From UBA2185 sp964564625 (GTDB lineage: Bacteria > Desulfobacterota > Syntrophia > Syntrophales > UBA2185), in contig CAZMBE010000003.1 of assembly GCA_964564625.1 (NCBI GenBank), forward strand, positions 62,001 through 126,000: a stretch of DNA of 64,000 nt, in the 5' to 3' direction. The notes under the pieces were generated by a model. It was not told the origin of the DNA, did not search any database, and was given only the letters and a program-made list of their open reading frames with translations. Below are positions 17,941 to 27,719 of the stretch, one piece after another (positions within the stretch are counted from its first letter, which is position 1; every line of letters begins with the position of its first letter). The translations under genes were made by a program, and so were the position numbers.

Positions 17941-19493
17941 TTCCTGTTCTCCTTTATACAAGTAATTAACACACAACATAGCAAAGATACCATGCAAATT
18001 AAAATAAAGATATCACCATATTTTGTATAAACAGTTTTATAATTAATAAACTTTATTTTATCTTTTAATGCCGACCTCGTAAACAATTCCGTTTTAGAAA
18101 CAATTTTCCCTGTCGGATCTATTATAGCGCTTACTCCAGTATTCGCAGACCTTACAAGATACAAACGATTTTCTATTGCTCTAAAAACCGTCATAGAAAG
18201 ATGCTGATATGGTGCTGATGTATTTCCAAACCAGGCATCATTCGTGATATTCACAAGTAAGTCAGCCCCCATCTTTTTGTAGGTTCTGCCAGCTTCAGGA
18301 AATATACCCTCATAGCAGATCAAGATGCCTAGCTTATGATTATTCATCGTTACGGGATAATATCCATTGCCCGAACGGAAGTCCCCAACGCCAACCACCA
18401 ATTTATTAATGAAGGGAAACAGTTTCCTCAAAGGCACAAACTCACCATATGGCACCAGGTGTACTTTATTGTACTGATCTGATATCTTTCCTTGAGGTGA
18501 TAACAAAAAAGCACTATTTAATAATGAGACACAGTCTTCACCACCATCACACTCCTTTATATAACTTGGACTGCCGAAGAGAAGCCACTCTCCTGAATTT
18601 TGTGCAATATTTACGATCTCACCGTGCATCCCGTTATTCTCATCCTGAAAGAAGAAAGGGACTGCTGTTTCAGGCCATACTGTTAATCCTGAGCGTGATG
18701 ACTGTTTCTGTAAAGATAGCTGTTTATACGCACTAATTGTTTCATATTGAAACCGAGGATTCCATTTAATGCTTTGATCTATATTTCCTTGAATAATGGC
18801 GACATCCATGGCTTCCGCCGTCTTATCCGCTTCCTCAAGGTGATGCGTTCTAAAGTGTCCGTACCCGGAAACGATAAGTATCAAACTGCAACCAAGGACT
18901 ATTTCTCCCCATAGGCGCCTTCCCTTAAACTTGCTAGTCATGGCATCAAAAATAATGACGTTTACCAATACAATAAGGAATGTGATTCCAAACGTACCTG
19001 TAATATCAACTATCTGAATTAAAGTTCTGTGCAGATATTGAGAGTGAGCGAGATTTTCCCAAGGAAATCCAGTAAACAGATGTGACTTTCCATATTCAAG
19101 ACATGTCCATAAAGCTGGTGCTGTGATGATTCTGGGTATGCCTTTATCTGTGAAGTATGTAAGACCCGACGTGAAAAGAGCTACATATATGCTGAGGTAA
19201 GCTGCCAAGAGCAGCATTATAAATACACCTAAATAATAAGGGAGGTATCCATAGTGTACGACAACATACATAATCCAGTACATGATTCCAACATTGGCTA
19301 CAATACCTGTCACAAAGCCCAGGATAAAAGCTTCTTTCACGTCCGCATCCTTGAGCGCAAAGAAAAGGGGAACCAAAGCTACCCAGGCTATTATCCCTAT
19401 TCCATATTTGGGAAACGAGAGAAAAAGGAGAATCCCGGAAGAAACAGTCAACAATAAATTTATTTTGCTTATCCTCAAGCTTCGTTTTTTCAA
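17937..19493 (-). CDS. lnt: Apolipoprotein N-acyltransferase
   Basis: 518 residues. The N-terminal half has six or so membrane helices (from LLLTVSSGILLFLSF onward). The C-terminal nitrilase domain begins near VAIIQGN and carries the Glu-Lys-Cys catalytic triad, in VWPETAVPF, YNKVHLVPYGEF and LICYEGIFPE. A last membrane helix ends the protein. Lnt adds the third acyl chain to the N-terminal Cys of lipoproteins in the inner membrane, which implies a diderm envelope. Its start overlaps the corC stop and its stop overlaps the prfB start, each as ATGA, so corC-lnt-prfB are tightly coupled. Confidence 0.93.
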   Translation of the reverse strand: MKKRSLRISKINLLLTVSSGILLFLSFPKYGIGIIAWVALVPLFFALKDADVKEAFILGFVTGIVANVGIMYWIMYVVVHYGYLPYYLGVFIMLLLAAYLSIYVALFTSGLTYFTDKGIPRIITAPALWTCLEYGKSHLFTGFPWENLAHSQYLHRTLIQIVDITGTFGITFLIVLVNVIIFDAMTSKFKGRRLWGEIVLGCSLILIVSGYGHFRTHHLEEADKTAEAMDVAIIQGNIDQSIKWNPRFQYETISAYKQLSLQKQSSRSGLTVWPETAVPFFFQDENNGMHGEIVNIAQNSGEWLLFGSPSYIKECDGGEDCVSLLNSAFLLSPQGKISDQYNKVHLVPYGEFVPLRKLFPFINKLVVGVGDFRSGNGYYPVTMNNHKLGILICYEGIFPEAGRTYKKMGADLLVNITNDAWFGNTSAPYQHLSMTVFRAIENRLYLVRSANTGVSAIIDPTGKIVSKTELFTRSALKDKIKFINYKTVYTKYGDIFILICMVSLLCCVLITCIKENRK

Positions 19494-20347
19494 TTTTTAT
19501 CGACAACGCCCCTCTCGGCTTGAGAAGCATCTGTCTTTTTTACTTTGACCTTTTTTATACTTCGCTCGTCTGCAGATTCGATGATCATTTCCAGATTATC
19601 GACACGAATAATTTCTCCGGATACAGGGATTTTTTTAATGACATTAAGAATATATCCCCCGAGAGTCTCAAACTTTCCTTCCGGGAACGTCATATTCAAG
19701 TAATTTTCAATTGTCTCTATCTCCACCCTTCCGTCAATAAGCGTATACCCATCCTGCAGTTCGACTATATCCTCTTTTTTTGCATCATGTTCGTCATGTA
19801 TTTCTCCAACAATTTCTTCTATCAAATCTTCGAGGGTAACGAGGCCGGATGTACCGCCATATTCATCAATAACAATCGCCATGTGGTACTTCCTCTGCTT
19901 AAGTTCATGGAGCAGATGATGCGTATTTTTTGTCTCCGGGATGTAATAGGGTTTTCGCAGGCTCGACAAAATATCGTTTTCTGTGATGGGTTTCGACCAA
20001 TATTTAAGAAGGTCCTTAACATTCAAAATACCGACAATGTTATCTACACTCCCTGCATAGACAGGCATCCTCGTATGCCCATTCTTAATCGTTAATTCCA
20101 AAATCTCTTCAACCGTTGCATCACTTCTAATCGCAATCATTTCGGTCCGGGGTATCATTACTTCCCGGACTATGGTTTCTCTGAATTCAAGTATGCTCTG
20201 AATCATTTCGCCTGATTGCTGATCTATAAGTCCTCTCTCTTCTCCGGAATCAATAATAGACTGAATTTCTTCCTCAAGACGTTTCTGTTCATCTGAGGAA
20301 ATAAGCTTCTTGATTTTTGCAAATATTTTGCTGCTCAAAATACACAT
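19490..20347 (-). CDS. CorC/HlyC family CBS-domain protein
   Basis: 285 residues without the membrane DUF21 domain. After an acidic N-terminus (QKRLEEEIQSIIDSGEE), the two CBS repeats span about 65-190 (VMIPRTEMIAIRSDATVEE; HMAIVIDEYGGTSGLVTLED), and a C-terminal CorC/HlyC domain (DGRVEIETIENYLN; GGYILNVIKKIPVSGE) ends the protein. The family is linked to magnesium/cobalt efflux and envelope homeostasis, and typically neighbours ybeY and lnt, as here. The GGTSGLVT loop is the nucleotide-binding signature. The stop overlaps the lnt start. Confidence 0.87.
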   Translation of the reverse strand: MCILSSKIFAKIKKLISSDEQKRLEEEIQSIIDSGEERGLIDQQSGEMIQSILEFRETIVREVMIPRTEMIAIRSDATVEEILELTIKNGHTRMPVYAGSVDNIVGILNVKDLLKYWSKPITENDILSSLRKPYYIPETKNTHHLLHELKQRKYHMAIVIDEYGGTSGLVTLEDLIEEIVGEIHDEHDAKKEDIVELQDGYTLIDGRVEIETIENYLNMTFPEGKFETLGGYILNVIKKIPVSGEIIRVDNLEMIIESADERSIKKVKVKKTDASQAERGVVDKN

Positions 20348-20357
20348 CTTCCTTTCT

Positions 20358-21230
20358 TTAAAGCCCTCTTAGAAACTCCGGCCTAAGCAATTTTACATCA
20401 TTGGCATCAATAACATCATAGATCATACTCACTGCTTTCTTTTTTTCGTTGGGCAACATAGCTTTTATGGGAAGATAGTTTGACGCATGGTTTGATGTAA
20501 AATAACAGCCAGTAAAGCTACTATTTTCAATGATCAGCGCCAATTCCTTGAGCAAACCAAATTTATCAGGCATTACAAAATGTCCCGATAAATACTCTGT
20601 ATACAATGGAGTCCCAGGTACCAACATGAGTGTGAGAGCGCTCGCATAAGCAGGATCTATTTCTGACAGAATTTTTGCTGTTTCAATGGCATGCTCAATA
20701 CTTTTTTCGTTACCGCCAAGACCAAGGATTACGGTTGTGGAAAGCATTATACCCGCTTCTTTGATCAGCCTTCCTGCCTGAACCATCTGGGCGCATGTAA
20801 TCCCTTTTTTAATTTTTTGCAGCAAATCAGGGCTTCCTGTTTCTACACCCAGATAGACAATGGAAATACCAAGATTTTTTAATTCGATTAATTCATCAAG
20901 CGATTTCCTCAATATACTCTTTGCATTGGCGTACGTTCCCACTCTTTTGATTCCTTTCATATTCCTTTTAATACTGTTTAGTATTTGCACTAATTTTGCC
21001 TGTGGAATGATCAAGGCATCACCATCACAGAGAAATATCTTCTCGGAAGATCGATAGCGACTGGCTTCCAGAATATCTTCTTCCACTTCATCAGTTGATT
21101 TTATTCTGAATTTCTTTTCTTTGTAAGCAGGACAAAATGTACACTTGTTGTGAGAACAACCTACAGTGACCTGCAACAAGATACTATTGGCCTCGCTGGG
21201 CGGCCTTATTATCGCACCTTCGTATTTCAT
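20358..21230 (-). CDS. Radical SAM protein
   Basis: 290 residues. The motif CSHNKCTFC near residue 25 binds the 4Fe-4S cluster. KIFLCDGDALIIP, GISIVYLGVETGSPDLL and STTVILGLGGNE are conserved barrel strands of a group related to the coproporphyrinogen/Elp3-type radical SAM enzymes. The reaction is unknown. It lies 10 bases upstream of corC on the same strand, so it is probably the first gene of the corC-lnt-prfB transcript. Confidence 0.8.
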   Translation of the reverse strand: MKYEGAIIRPPSEANSILLQVTVGCSHNKCTFCPAYKEKKFRIKSTDEVEEDILEASRYRSSEKIFLCDGDALIIPQAKLVQILNSIKRNMKGIKRVGTYANAKSILRKSLDELIELKNLGISIVYLGVETGSPDLLQKIKKGITCAQMVQAGRLIKEAGIMLSTTVILGLGGNEKSIEHAIETAKILSEIDPAYASALTLMLVPGTPLYTEYLSGHFVMPDKFGLLKELALIIENSSFTGCYFTSNHASNYLPIKAMLPNEKKKAVSMIYDVIDANDVKLLRPEFLRGL

Positions 21231-21329
21231 TCTGATTCAACTTTCCGTCACTCGTTTCCCGCATCATGAGGTGCGGTACATTGATTCCTGCCGGAATGAA
21301 TTTGACAAGAATACTCGTTTCTAAACCCT

Positions 21330-21370
21330 TACATAAAGAAAAGGAGCTAACCGACAATGGCTAACTCCTT
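21330..21370 (-). terminator. Intrinsic terminator after tRNA-Asp
   Basis: On the minus strand AAGGAGTTAGCC and GGTTAGCTCCTT pair over twelve positions (two G-U pairs) with a six-base loop, followed by TTCTTTAT. It lies eight bases after the tRNA-Asp 3' end. Confidence 0.7.
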
Positions 21371-21378
21371 AATTTTAC

Positions 21379-21455
21379 TGGCGGGGCCGATGGGACTCGA
21401 ACCCACGCCCTCCGGCGTGACAGGCCGGCGTTATAACCATCTTAACTACGACCCC
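21379..21455 (-). tRNA. tRNA-Asp (GTC)
   Basis: 77 bases with encoded CCA. Acceptor GGGGTCG pairs with CGGCCCC, and the discriminator is G. The anticodon loop CTGTCAC gives GTC, and the T loop is TTCGAGT. It follows tRNA-Val downstream of lon and is followed by a terminator. Confidence 0.96.
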
Positions 21456-21551
21456 GCATAATTTGTGAATAAGGTAAGGTTAGGGATAACACTCTCTGCC
21501 CTATTCCTTGCCAAAAGGCAATTATTTTAAGGACCTCACCTGGTTTTTTAT

Positions 21552-21627
21552 TGGTAGGCGGAACAGGACTCGAACCTGTGACTTCCACGGTGTAAGCGTG
21601 GCGCTCTTCCAGCTGAGCTACCCGCCT
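21552..21627 (-). tRNA. tRNA-Val (TAC)
   Basis: 76 bases with encoded CCA. Acceptor AGGCGGG pairs with TCCGCCT, discriminator A. The anticodon stem CCACG/CGTGG holds the loop CTTACAC, anticodon TAC. It starts 20 bases after the lon stop and may be co-transcribed with lon and tRNA-Asp. Confidence 0.96.
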
Positions 21628-21647
21628 CTACTATCAGTCCTGTTTTC

Positions 21648-24161
21648 CTAACAACTGTACTTCTTGTTGTCAAGTAATAAATAATTCTGCTTCTCACCAC
21701 TATATCTGTTTTCCAAAGGGCGGATCGAATCTGTAACAGGAATGGATGACACACGAATTGAATTTTCTTCTTTTATTTCATCATAATGACCTGTTTCATC
21801 AACCGGGCAAAGTGCTACCCTTAATACTTCATCCATATGTTCTACAGATACAATTTCAATCGTCTTCAGTACATTGGCCGGTACCTCTGAAAGATCTTTC
21901 TCATTATCCTTGGGAATAACTACAGTCTTTAAATTGCCACGGTGCGCAGCAAGCAGCTTTTCCTTTAAGCCTCCTATAGGCAATACCCTACCTCTTAAAG
22001 TAATTTCTCCGGTCATGGCCAGGTCTCCACGAACCTTTCTCTTCATGAAAGCGGATGCTATTGATGTTACCACAGCTATTCCCGCAGATGGTCCATCTTT
22101 GGGTATGGCTCCTTCAGGCACATGAACATGCACATCCATTTCCTTGTAAAAATTTTCATCCAGACCAAATTTGTCAGCTCTGGATCGCACATAAGTAAGA
22201 GCTGCCTGAACAGATTCCTGCATTACATCACCTAGTTTACCAGTCATCACCATCTTACCGGTCCCCTTCATAAGTGATGATTCAATGGCGAGAAGTTCTC
22301 CACCAACTTCTGTCCATGCCAGACCTATACATAAGCCTACTTCATCTTTTCCTTCCGTTTCGCCATGCCTGAATTTTGGCACACCGAGATATTTGGGAAT
22401 CAATTTTGAGTTGATCCTTACTTGATTATTTGCTCCGTTTGTAGCGATTTTCCTGGCAACTTTTCTACATATAGATGCAATTTCCCGCTCGAGGTTCCTA
22501 ACTCCTGCCTCCCTCGTATATTGCCTGATAATGGTCAGTAACGCTCCGTCTGAAAACACGATATTGTCCTTCGTCAGGCCATTTGCTTCCATCTCTTTCG
22601 AAACAAGAAATCTTTTTGCAATGCTCAATTTTTCCGGTTCCGTGTAACCAGCAAGGCGGATCACTTCCATTCTATCCTGTAACGCTGCTGGTATAGTCTG
22701 GAGTATATTGGCTGTTGTTATAAACATCACGTCAGAAAGATCGTAATCAACCTCTAAATAATTATCATTAAATGCATTATTTTGTTCCGGATCAAGGACT
22801 TCAAGAAGCGCCGCGGATGGATCTCCCCGAAAATCAGAACTCAACTTGTCCACTTCATCAAGACAGAATACGGGATTGTTCGAACCCGATTTTTTCATAA
22901 GTTGAATTATCTTGCCCGGTAGGGCTCCAATATAGGTTCTTCTGTGCCCTCTGATCTCGGCTTCATCCCTGACTCCACCCAAAGAAAGCCTCACAAATTT
23001 TCTGTTAGTCGCTCGTGCAACGGATTTTGCCACAGAAGTCTTCCCTACACCCGGAGGACCAACAAAGCAAAGGATGGGGCCTTTATTCTTTTTTACCAGA
23101 GACTGAACGGCAAGATATTCAAGTATCCGTTCCTTGACCTGCTTCAATCCGTAATGATCCTCTTCCAGTATATTCTCTGATTCTTTGAGTGTATGATTAT
23201 TTTCTGTTTTTTCAGACCAGGGCATGTCGAGGAGCCAGTCAATATAATTCCTGACAACCGTTGCTTCCGCTGACATGGGCGCCATCATCTGCAGTTTCTT
23301 TATCTCATGTTTTACTTTTTTATATGCTTCTTCAGATAATTTCTTTTGCTTTAACCTTTTTTCCAATTCAGCAATTTCATTTCTGAATTCATCCTTTTCG
23401 CCCATTTCTTTCTGGATGGCCCGCATCTGCTCATTGAGGTAGTAGTCTTTCTGGGTCTTCTCCATTTGTTTTTTGACCCGTCGCTTTATCTTCTCTTCTA
23501 CCTCCATTATTTCAATCTCTCCGAGCATCAGTTCGTAAACCGCCTCGAGTCTTTCATTGACATTAAATATCTCCAATAATTTTTGCTTTTCCTCAAGCTT
23601 GAGGCTTATATGCGAGGCAACAACATCCGCTATTTTAGACGTATCCTCAATAGACGATATCGTATTTACCATCTCCATATGAACTTTTTTGCCTAGCTTC
23701 GCATAGTTTTCAAATGATTCCCTGATGTTTCTTACCAATGCTTCAGCTTTTACATGATTGACGTCGTCAATATCCTTGATTTCTTCGACATTCACCATGA
23801 AGTAATCTTCATTGGGAAGGTATGCCATTATCCTTCCTCTCTTCTTGCCCTCAACCAGTACCTTAACGGTTCCATCAGGAAGTCTTAAGAGCTGAATAAT
23901 AACCCCTATCGAACCGATTTTGTATATGTCATTCTCTGTCGGTTCATCTTTCTGGGCACTCTTCTGGGCCACCATGAATATTCCTTTTTCACTTTTCATA
24001 GCTGATTCGAGTGCAGCAATAGATTTTTCCCTCCCCACAAAAAGCGGCACAATCATATGCGGAAATACGACAACATCCCTTAACGGCAGCATAGGCATTG
24101 TTATTGTCGCACTATCATCTTCTCTATTTTTCAAAAAATCGAACATGTCTCTACTTCCCAT
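21648..24161 (-). CDS. lon: ATP-dependent protease Lon
   Basis: 837 residues. The N-terminal substrate domain (MPLRDVVVFPHMIVPLFVGR) leads to a coiled region, then the AAA+ module with Walker A GPPGVGKTSVAK and Walker B FCLDEVDK. The protease domain has the Ser-Lys dyad: Ser in PKDGPSAGIA and Lys in GLKEKLLAAHRG. It degrades misfolded and regulatory proteins in the cytosol. Two starts are possible, 24161 and 24146 (MFDFLKN); both have a purine-rich stretch at workable distance. It is the last protein gene of the tig-clpP-clpX-lon block. Confidence 0.96.
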   Translation of the reverse strand: MGSRDMFDFLKNREDDSATITMPMLPLRDVVVFPHMIVPLFVGREKSIAALESAMKSEKGIFMVAQKSAQKDEPTENDIYKIGSIGVIIQLLRLPDGTVKVLVEGKKRGRIMAYLPNEDYFMVNVEEIKDIDDVNHVKAEALVRNIRESFENYAKLGKKVHMEMVNTISSIEDTSKIADVVASHISLKLEEKQKLLEIFNVNERLEAVYELMLGEIEIMEVEEKIKRRVKKQMEKTQKDYYLNEQMRAIQKEMGEKDEFRNEIAELEKRLKQKKLSEEAYKKVKHEIKKLQMMAPMSAEATVVRNYIDWLLDMPWSEKTENNHTLKESENILEEDHYGLKQVKERILEYLAVQSLVKKNKGPILCFVGPPGVGKTSVAKSVARATNRKFVRLSLGGVRDEAEIRGHRRTYIGALPGKIIQLMKKSGSNNPVFCLDEVDKLSSDFRGDPSAALLEVLDPEQNNAFNDNYLEVDYDLSDVMFITTANILQTIPAALQDRMEVIRLAGYTEPEKLSIAKRFLVSKEMEANGLTKDNIVFSDGALLTIIRQYTREAGVRNLEREIASICRKVARKIATNGANNQVRINSKLIPKYLGVPKFRHGETEGKDEVGLCIGLAWTEVGGELLAIESSLMKGTGKMVMTGKLGDVMQESVQAALTYVRSRADKFGLDENFYKEMDVHVHVPEGAIPKDGPSAGIAVVTSIASAFMKRKVRGDLAMTGEITLRGRVLPIGGLKEKLLAAHRGNLKTVVIPKDNEKDLSEVPANVLKTIEIVSVEHMDEVLRVALCPVDETGHYDEIKEENSIRVSSIPVTDSIRPLENRYSGEKQNYLLLDNKKYSC

Positions 24162-24177
24162 AATTTATATTTCCAAG

Positions 24178-25440
24178 TTATGCAGTTTCTGATTTTGTTT
24201 CAAAAATCAATATCGGTTTTTCCTTATTCATGACAACATCTTCAGTAATCACACATTCCCTTACATCGTTTCTGGAAGGCAGTTCATACATTATATCAAG
24301 CATTGTATTTTCTAAGATTGATCGTAGTCCGCGCGCGCCTGACTTTCTTTCCACAGACAATTTAGCAACCGCTCTCAAGGCTCCGTCTGTAAACTTCAGT
24401 TTCACATTCTCAAGTTCAAATAGAATTTTATATTGTTTGCTAATCGCATCTTTCGGTTCAATTAATATACGTACCAGTTCATCCTGATTTAGTTCATTCA
24501 ATGTTGTGACAACTGGCAAACGACCGATAAATTCTGGGATCATACCAAACTTAAGTAGATCTTCAGGTTGAACTTCCGATAGAAGATCACCCACCTTTTT
24601 ATACCGTTTGCTCTTAATATTTGCACCGAAACCCATGGACGATGCATTGAGTCTCCTGGCAATAATGTCTTCAAGATCGTTAAAAGCTCCTCCGCAGATA
24701 AATAATATATTTGTCGTATCCACCTGGATGAATTCCTGCTGCGGGTGCTTTCTACCTCCTTTCGGAGGCACATTCGCCAATGTTCCTTCTATAATCTTGA
24801 GAAGGGCCTGTTGCACACCTTCACCTGAAACGTCTCTTGTAATTGAAGGATTTCCTGATTTTTTTGCAATTTTGTCAATTTCGTCGATGTAAACAATTCC
24901 CTTTGAAGCCTTCTCTACATCGTAGTCTGCATTCTGAAGGAGGCTCAGGATAATATTTTCTACGTCCTCTCCAACATACCCTGCCTCGGTCAGAGTCGTC
25001 GCATCGGCTATGGTAAATGGGACATTAAGCAACTTTGCCAGAGTTTTAGCGAGGAGAGTTTTCCCCGATCCCGTAGGCCCGATCAGGAGAATATTACTTT
25101 TCTGTATTTCGACTCCATCCAGATCAACGTTTGAAAACAATCTCCTGTAGTGATTATACACAGCGACGGAAAGCACCCTCTTTGGCCTCTCTTGTCCAAT
25201 AACATATTGATCCAGAAATTTTTTAATATTTCTCGGATCCGGAATACCTTTCTGCAATTCTTCATTTACAGTTGGTTCACATTCTTCTTCAACGATGCAC
25301 CTACAGAGTTCTATACATTCATCGCATATATATGCTGCCGGTCCGGCGACTAACTTCCTTACTTCATTTTGATTCTTTCCACAGAAGGAACAGAATAAAA
25401 TGCCTTGCCCGCCTTGATTGTCTTTACTCTTTCTCACCAT
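24178..25440 (-). CDS. clpX: ClpX, ATPase subunit of Clp protease
   Basis: 420 residues. The N-terminal zinc-binding domain has four cysteines (CSFCGKNQNEV, ICDECIELC). The AAA+ domain has Walker A IGPTGSGKTLLAK, Walker B VYIDEIDKI and sensor motifs, and ends with KSGARGLRS. ClpX unfolds tagged substrates and feeds them to ClpP, encoded 75 bases upstream. GAGGT precedes the ATG. Full normal length. Confidence 0.97.
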   Translation of the reverse strand: MVRKSKDNQGGQGILFCSFCGKNQNEVRKLVAGPAAYICDECIELCRCIVEEECEPTVNEELQKGIPDPRNIKKFLDQYVIGQERPKRVLSVAVYNHYRRLFSNVDLDGVEIQKSNILLIGPTGSGKTLLAKTLAKLLNVPFTIADATTLTEAGYVGEDVENIILSLLQNADYDVEKASKGIVYIDEIDKIAKKSGNPSITRDVSGEGVQQALLKIIEGTLANVPPKGGRKHPQQEFIQVDTTNILFICGGAFNDLEDIIARRLNASSMGFGANIKSKRYKKVGDLLSEVQPEDLLKFGMIPEFIGRLPVVTTLNELNQDELVRILIEPKDAISKQYKILFELENVKLKFTDGALRAVAKLSVERKSGARGLRSILENTMLDIMYELPSRNDVRECVITEDVVMNKEKPILIFETKSETA

Positions 25441-25515
25441 ACTGAACGACCTCTATTTTTTATTGTTACCTCCATGAGAAGAACCAAAATCAATTTCTCT
25501 AAAGGCTCAATTGTA

Positions 25516-26100
25516 TCATCGCCTTTTTATGATTATTTCATCTATGATACCATAATCTTTTGCCTGTTCACAAGTCATGTAATAATCACGTTCCGTGTCC
25601 ATCTGTATCTTGGAGAGAGGCTGACTTGTAAGGCTCGCAAGGATGAGATTCAATTCTTCTTTCATTCGTAAAATTTCACGCGCTTGAATATCAATATCAG
25701 TTGCCTGACCATAAAAACCACCCAGAGGTTGATGTATCAATATTCTGGAATGCGGGAGAGCGCTTCTTCTCCCTCTTTCTCCGGCTGCAAGGAGCAATGC
25801 CCCCATGCTCGCTGCCTGCCCCATGCACACGGTACATACAGGAGGCTTGATATACTGCATAGTGTCATAGATTGCCATTCCCGAACTTACGTTTCCTCCA
25901 GGCGAGTTAAGATAAAAGAAAATATCCTTATCCGGATCTTCGGATTCGAGATAGAGCATTTGCGCAATAATCAGATTTGCAACATCATCGTCAATTGCCG
26001 TACCGAGAAAGATTATCCTGTCTTTTAAAAGCCTTGAATATATGTCAAAGGCCCTTTCTCCCCTCCCGTCCTGTTCGATTACCATTGGAATCAAGGGCAT
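25516..26100 (-). CDS. clpP: ClpP, serine protease subunit
   Basis: 194 residues. The catalytic Ser is in GQAASMGALLL (about residue 97), His in RILIHQPLGG, and Asp about fifty residues later in MDTERDYYM. YLNSPGGNVSSG is the strand-turn typical of the family. It forms the double heptameric chamber with ClpX. GGAGAG lies before the ATG. It sits 17 bases after tig. Confidence 0.97.
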   Translation of the reverse strand: MPLIPMVIEQDGRGERAFDIYSRLLKDRIIFLGTAIDDDVANLIIAQMLYLESEDPDKDIFFYLNSPGGNVSSGMAIYDTMQYIKPPVCTVCMGQAASMGALLLAAGERGRRSALPHSRILIHQPLGGFYGQATDIDIQAREILRMKEELNLILASLTSQPLSKIQMDTERDYYMTCEQAKDYGIIDEIIIKRR

Positions 26101-26117
26101 ATGTCGCTCTCCTTACA

Positions 26118-27428
26118 TTATTTTTTAACTACAGTAATTTTCGCTTTATCTTCAATCATACGAAATACTTTTGTATTTAATATTTCGCTCTTCATGTCTT
26201 CGATCAAATTCCCTTCTACCAATGATTTCTTCAGAGAATCATAACTCTGCGCTCGATGTTCTGCTATTTCTTTAATCTTTTCATCAACTTCGCTATCAGA
26301 TACTGAAAGAGATTCTTTCTCAGCAATGCTTTTTATAAGAAGGACCGTTTTAACAATTTTTGATGCTTCTTCTTTGTAAAGATCATAAAACTTGTTGAAT
26401 AACTCGGAACTGTCCTTTTTCTTAAGGCCACGCATCGACATTCTTCTTTGCATATCGGCAATCATAAGAGAAACCTGCCTGTTTACAAACGTGGGCGGCA
26501 CTTCAAATTCATTCGTTTCTAACAGTTTATCTATAATTTGATTTTTTAACTTCGTATTTGAACTAGCCGTATTTTCTTCCTCCAGCGTTTTCACAATATC
26601 CTTTTTAAGATCATTAAAAGTCTCATATTTATCAAAATTTTGAATGAATTTATCATCGAGATCGGGCAGTTTTTTTTCCTTAATATTCTTTAATATTACC
26701 GAAAATATTATTTCTTTTCCCGCTAAATGCTTTGCCTGATAGTCATCCGGCATGGTAATTTTAATCTCCTTCGCCTCATCCTTTTTCATACCTATCAGTT
26801 GTTCCTCAAAACCGGGAACAAAAGTTTTAGCACCCATCTCCAGAAGATAATTATCTGCCTTCATCTCTTTCAGGGCTTCGCCTTCGTGTGAACCTTGAAA
26901 ATCGATAACAGCAAAATCACCTTCACCTATTCCCCGATCGATCTCGACTTCTTCCATTGTGGCAAACATGTCTCGAACTTCCTGAAGCCTCTTTTCGATA
27001 TCAAAATCGTCAACTATATGCTCCTCTTTCTCAAGTTCAAGCCCCTCATACCCTCTTGGTTCTATGGTTGGCTCAACCTCAACAGTAGCAGTGAAGGTGA
27101 AATTTTTCTCCTCTTCCAAACCTTTCTGCTCAATGTCCGGTTGTGCAACAGCGGCGATATTTTTCTCTTTTAATGCGTCCCAGTAATATTTGTTTACGAG
27201 TTTCGTGACCGTTTCCTCTTCCGCATACTCTTTATACATGGATTCTATAATGTTTCTAGGCACTTTTCCCTGTCGGAATCCCTTGACTTTGGCTTTTTTC
27301 CCAACATCTTTGTAGACCGAGTCCAGTTCTTTCTTCACTTCTGACCATGAAATATCAAAGGACAACCTCTTTTTAATGGGACTTACATCTTCTACTTTTA
27401 CTGGTATCATATTTTCGGACACTATCAC
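26118..27428 (-). CDS. tig: Trigger factor
   Basis: 436 residues. The N-terminal ribosome-binding domain carries the signature VKGFRQGKVPRNII. The FKBP-like peptidyl-prolyl isomerase domain is about residues 160-250 (EGDFAVIDFQGSHEGEAL), and the helical C-terminal domain makes up the rest. It is the ribosome-bound chaperone for nascent chains. GTG at 27428 has AAAGG five bases upstream and is preferred; an in-frame ATG at 27410 would trim six residues but has no binding site. It lies 33 bases after tRNA-Leu. Confidence 0.95.
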   Translation of the reverse strand: MIVSENMIPVKVEDVSPIKKRLSFDISWSEVKKELDSVYKDVGKKAKVKGFRQGKVPRNIIESMYKEYAEEETVTKLVNKYYWDALKEKNIAAVAQPDIEQKGLEEEKNFTFTATVEVEPTIEPRGYEGLELEKEEHIVDDFDIEKRLQEVRDMFATMEEVEIDRGIGEGDFAVIDFQGSHEGEALKEMKADNYLLEMGAKTFVPGFEEQLIGMKKDEAKEIKITMPDDYQAKHLAGKEIIFSVILKNIKEKKLPDLDDKFIQNFDKYETFNDLKKDIVKTLEEENTASSNTKLKNQIIDKLLETNEFEVPPTFVNRQVSLMIADMQRRMSMRGLKKKDSSELFNKFYDLYKEEASKIVKTVLLIKSIAEKESLSVSDSEVDEKIKEIAEHRAQSYDSLKKSLVEGNLIEDMKSEILNTKVFRMIEDKAKITVVKK

Positions 27429-27461
27429 ACAAACCTTTCATAAAATATTTTGGCGCACAAT

Positions 27462-27548
27462 TGGTGCGAGAGAGGGGACTTGAACCCCTATCCGCTAAGG
27501 CGGGCTGGATCCTAAGTCCAGTGCGTCTGCCAATTCCGCCACTCTCGC
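27462..27548 (-). tRNA. tRNA-Leu (TAG)
   Basis: 87 bases with encoded CCA and a long variable arm, as expected of a class II tRNA. Acceptor GCGAGAG pairs with CTCTCGC, and the anticodon loop CTTAGGA gives TAG. It is immediately upstream of tig, a placement common in related genomes. Confidence 0.96.
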
Positions 27549-27719
27549 GTATAATACTTATCATTTCTATATATTCATTACATCTTAGAATGTCAACGGC
27601 TATTATTAATCAAGGCAGTAATAGTAATTATGGTAATGAAACGCATTATTGATCTTGACATAGTGGTCTAAGATTTCTATATTACATCCATTATATCGCA
27701 TGGATTTTCAAAATTCTTT

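Noticed and set aside
21481..21540. TTGCC/GGCAA mini-hairpin between the two tRNA genes
   Set aside because: Only five base pairs, and its T-rich side is on the strand opposite to the tRNAs; not a credible terminator.
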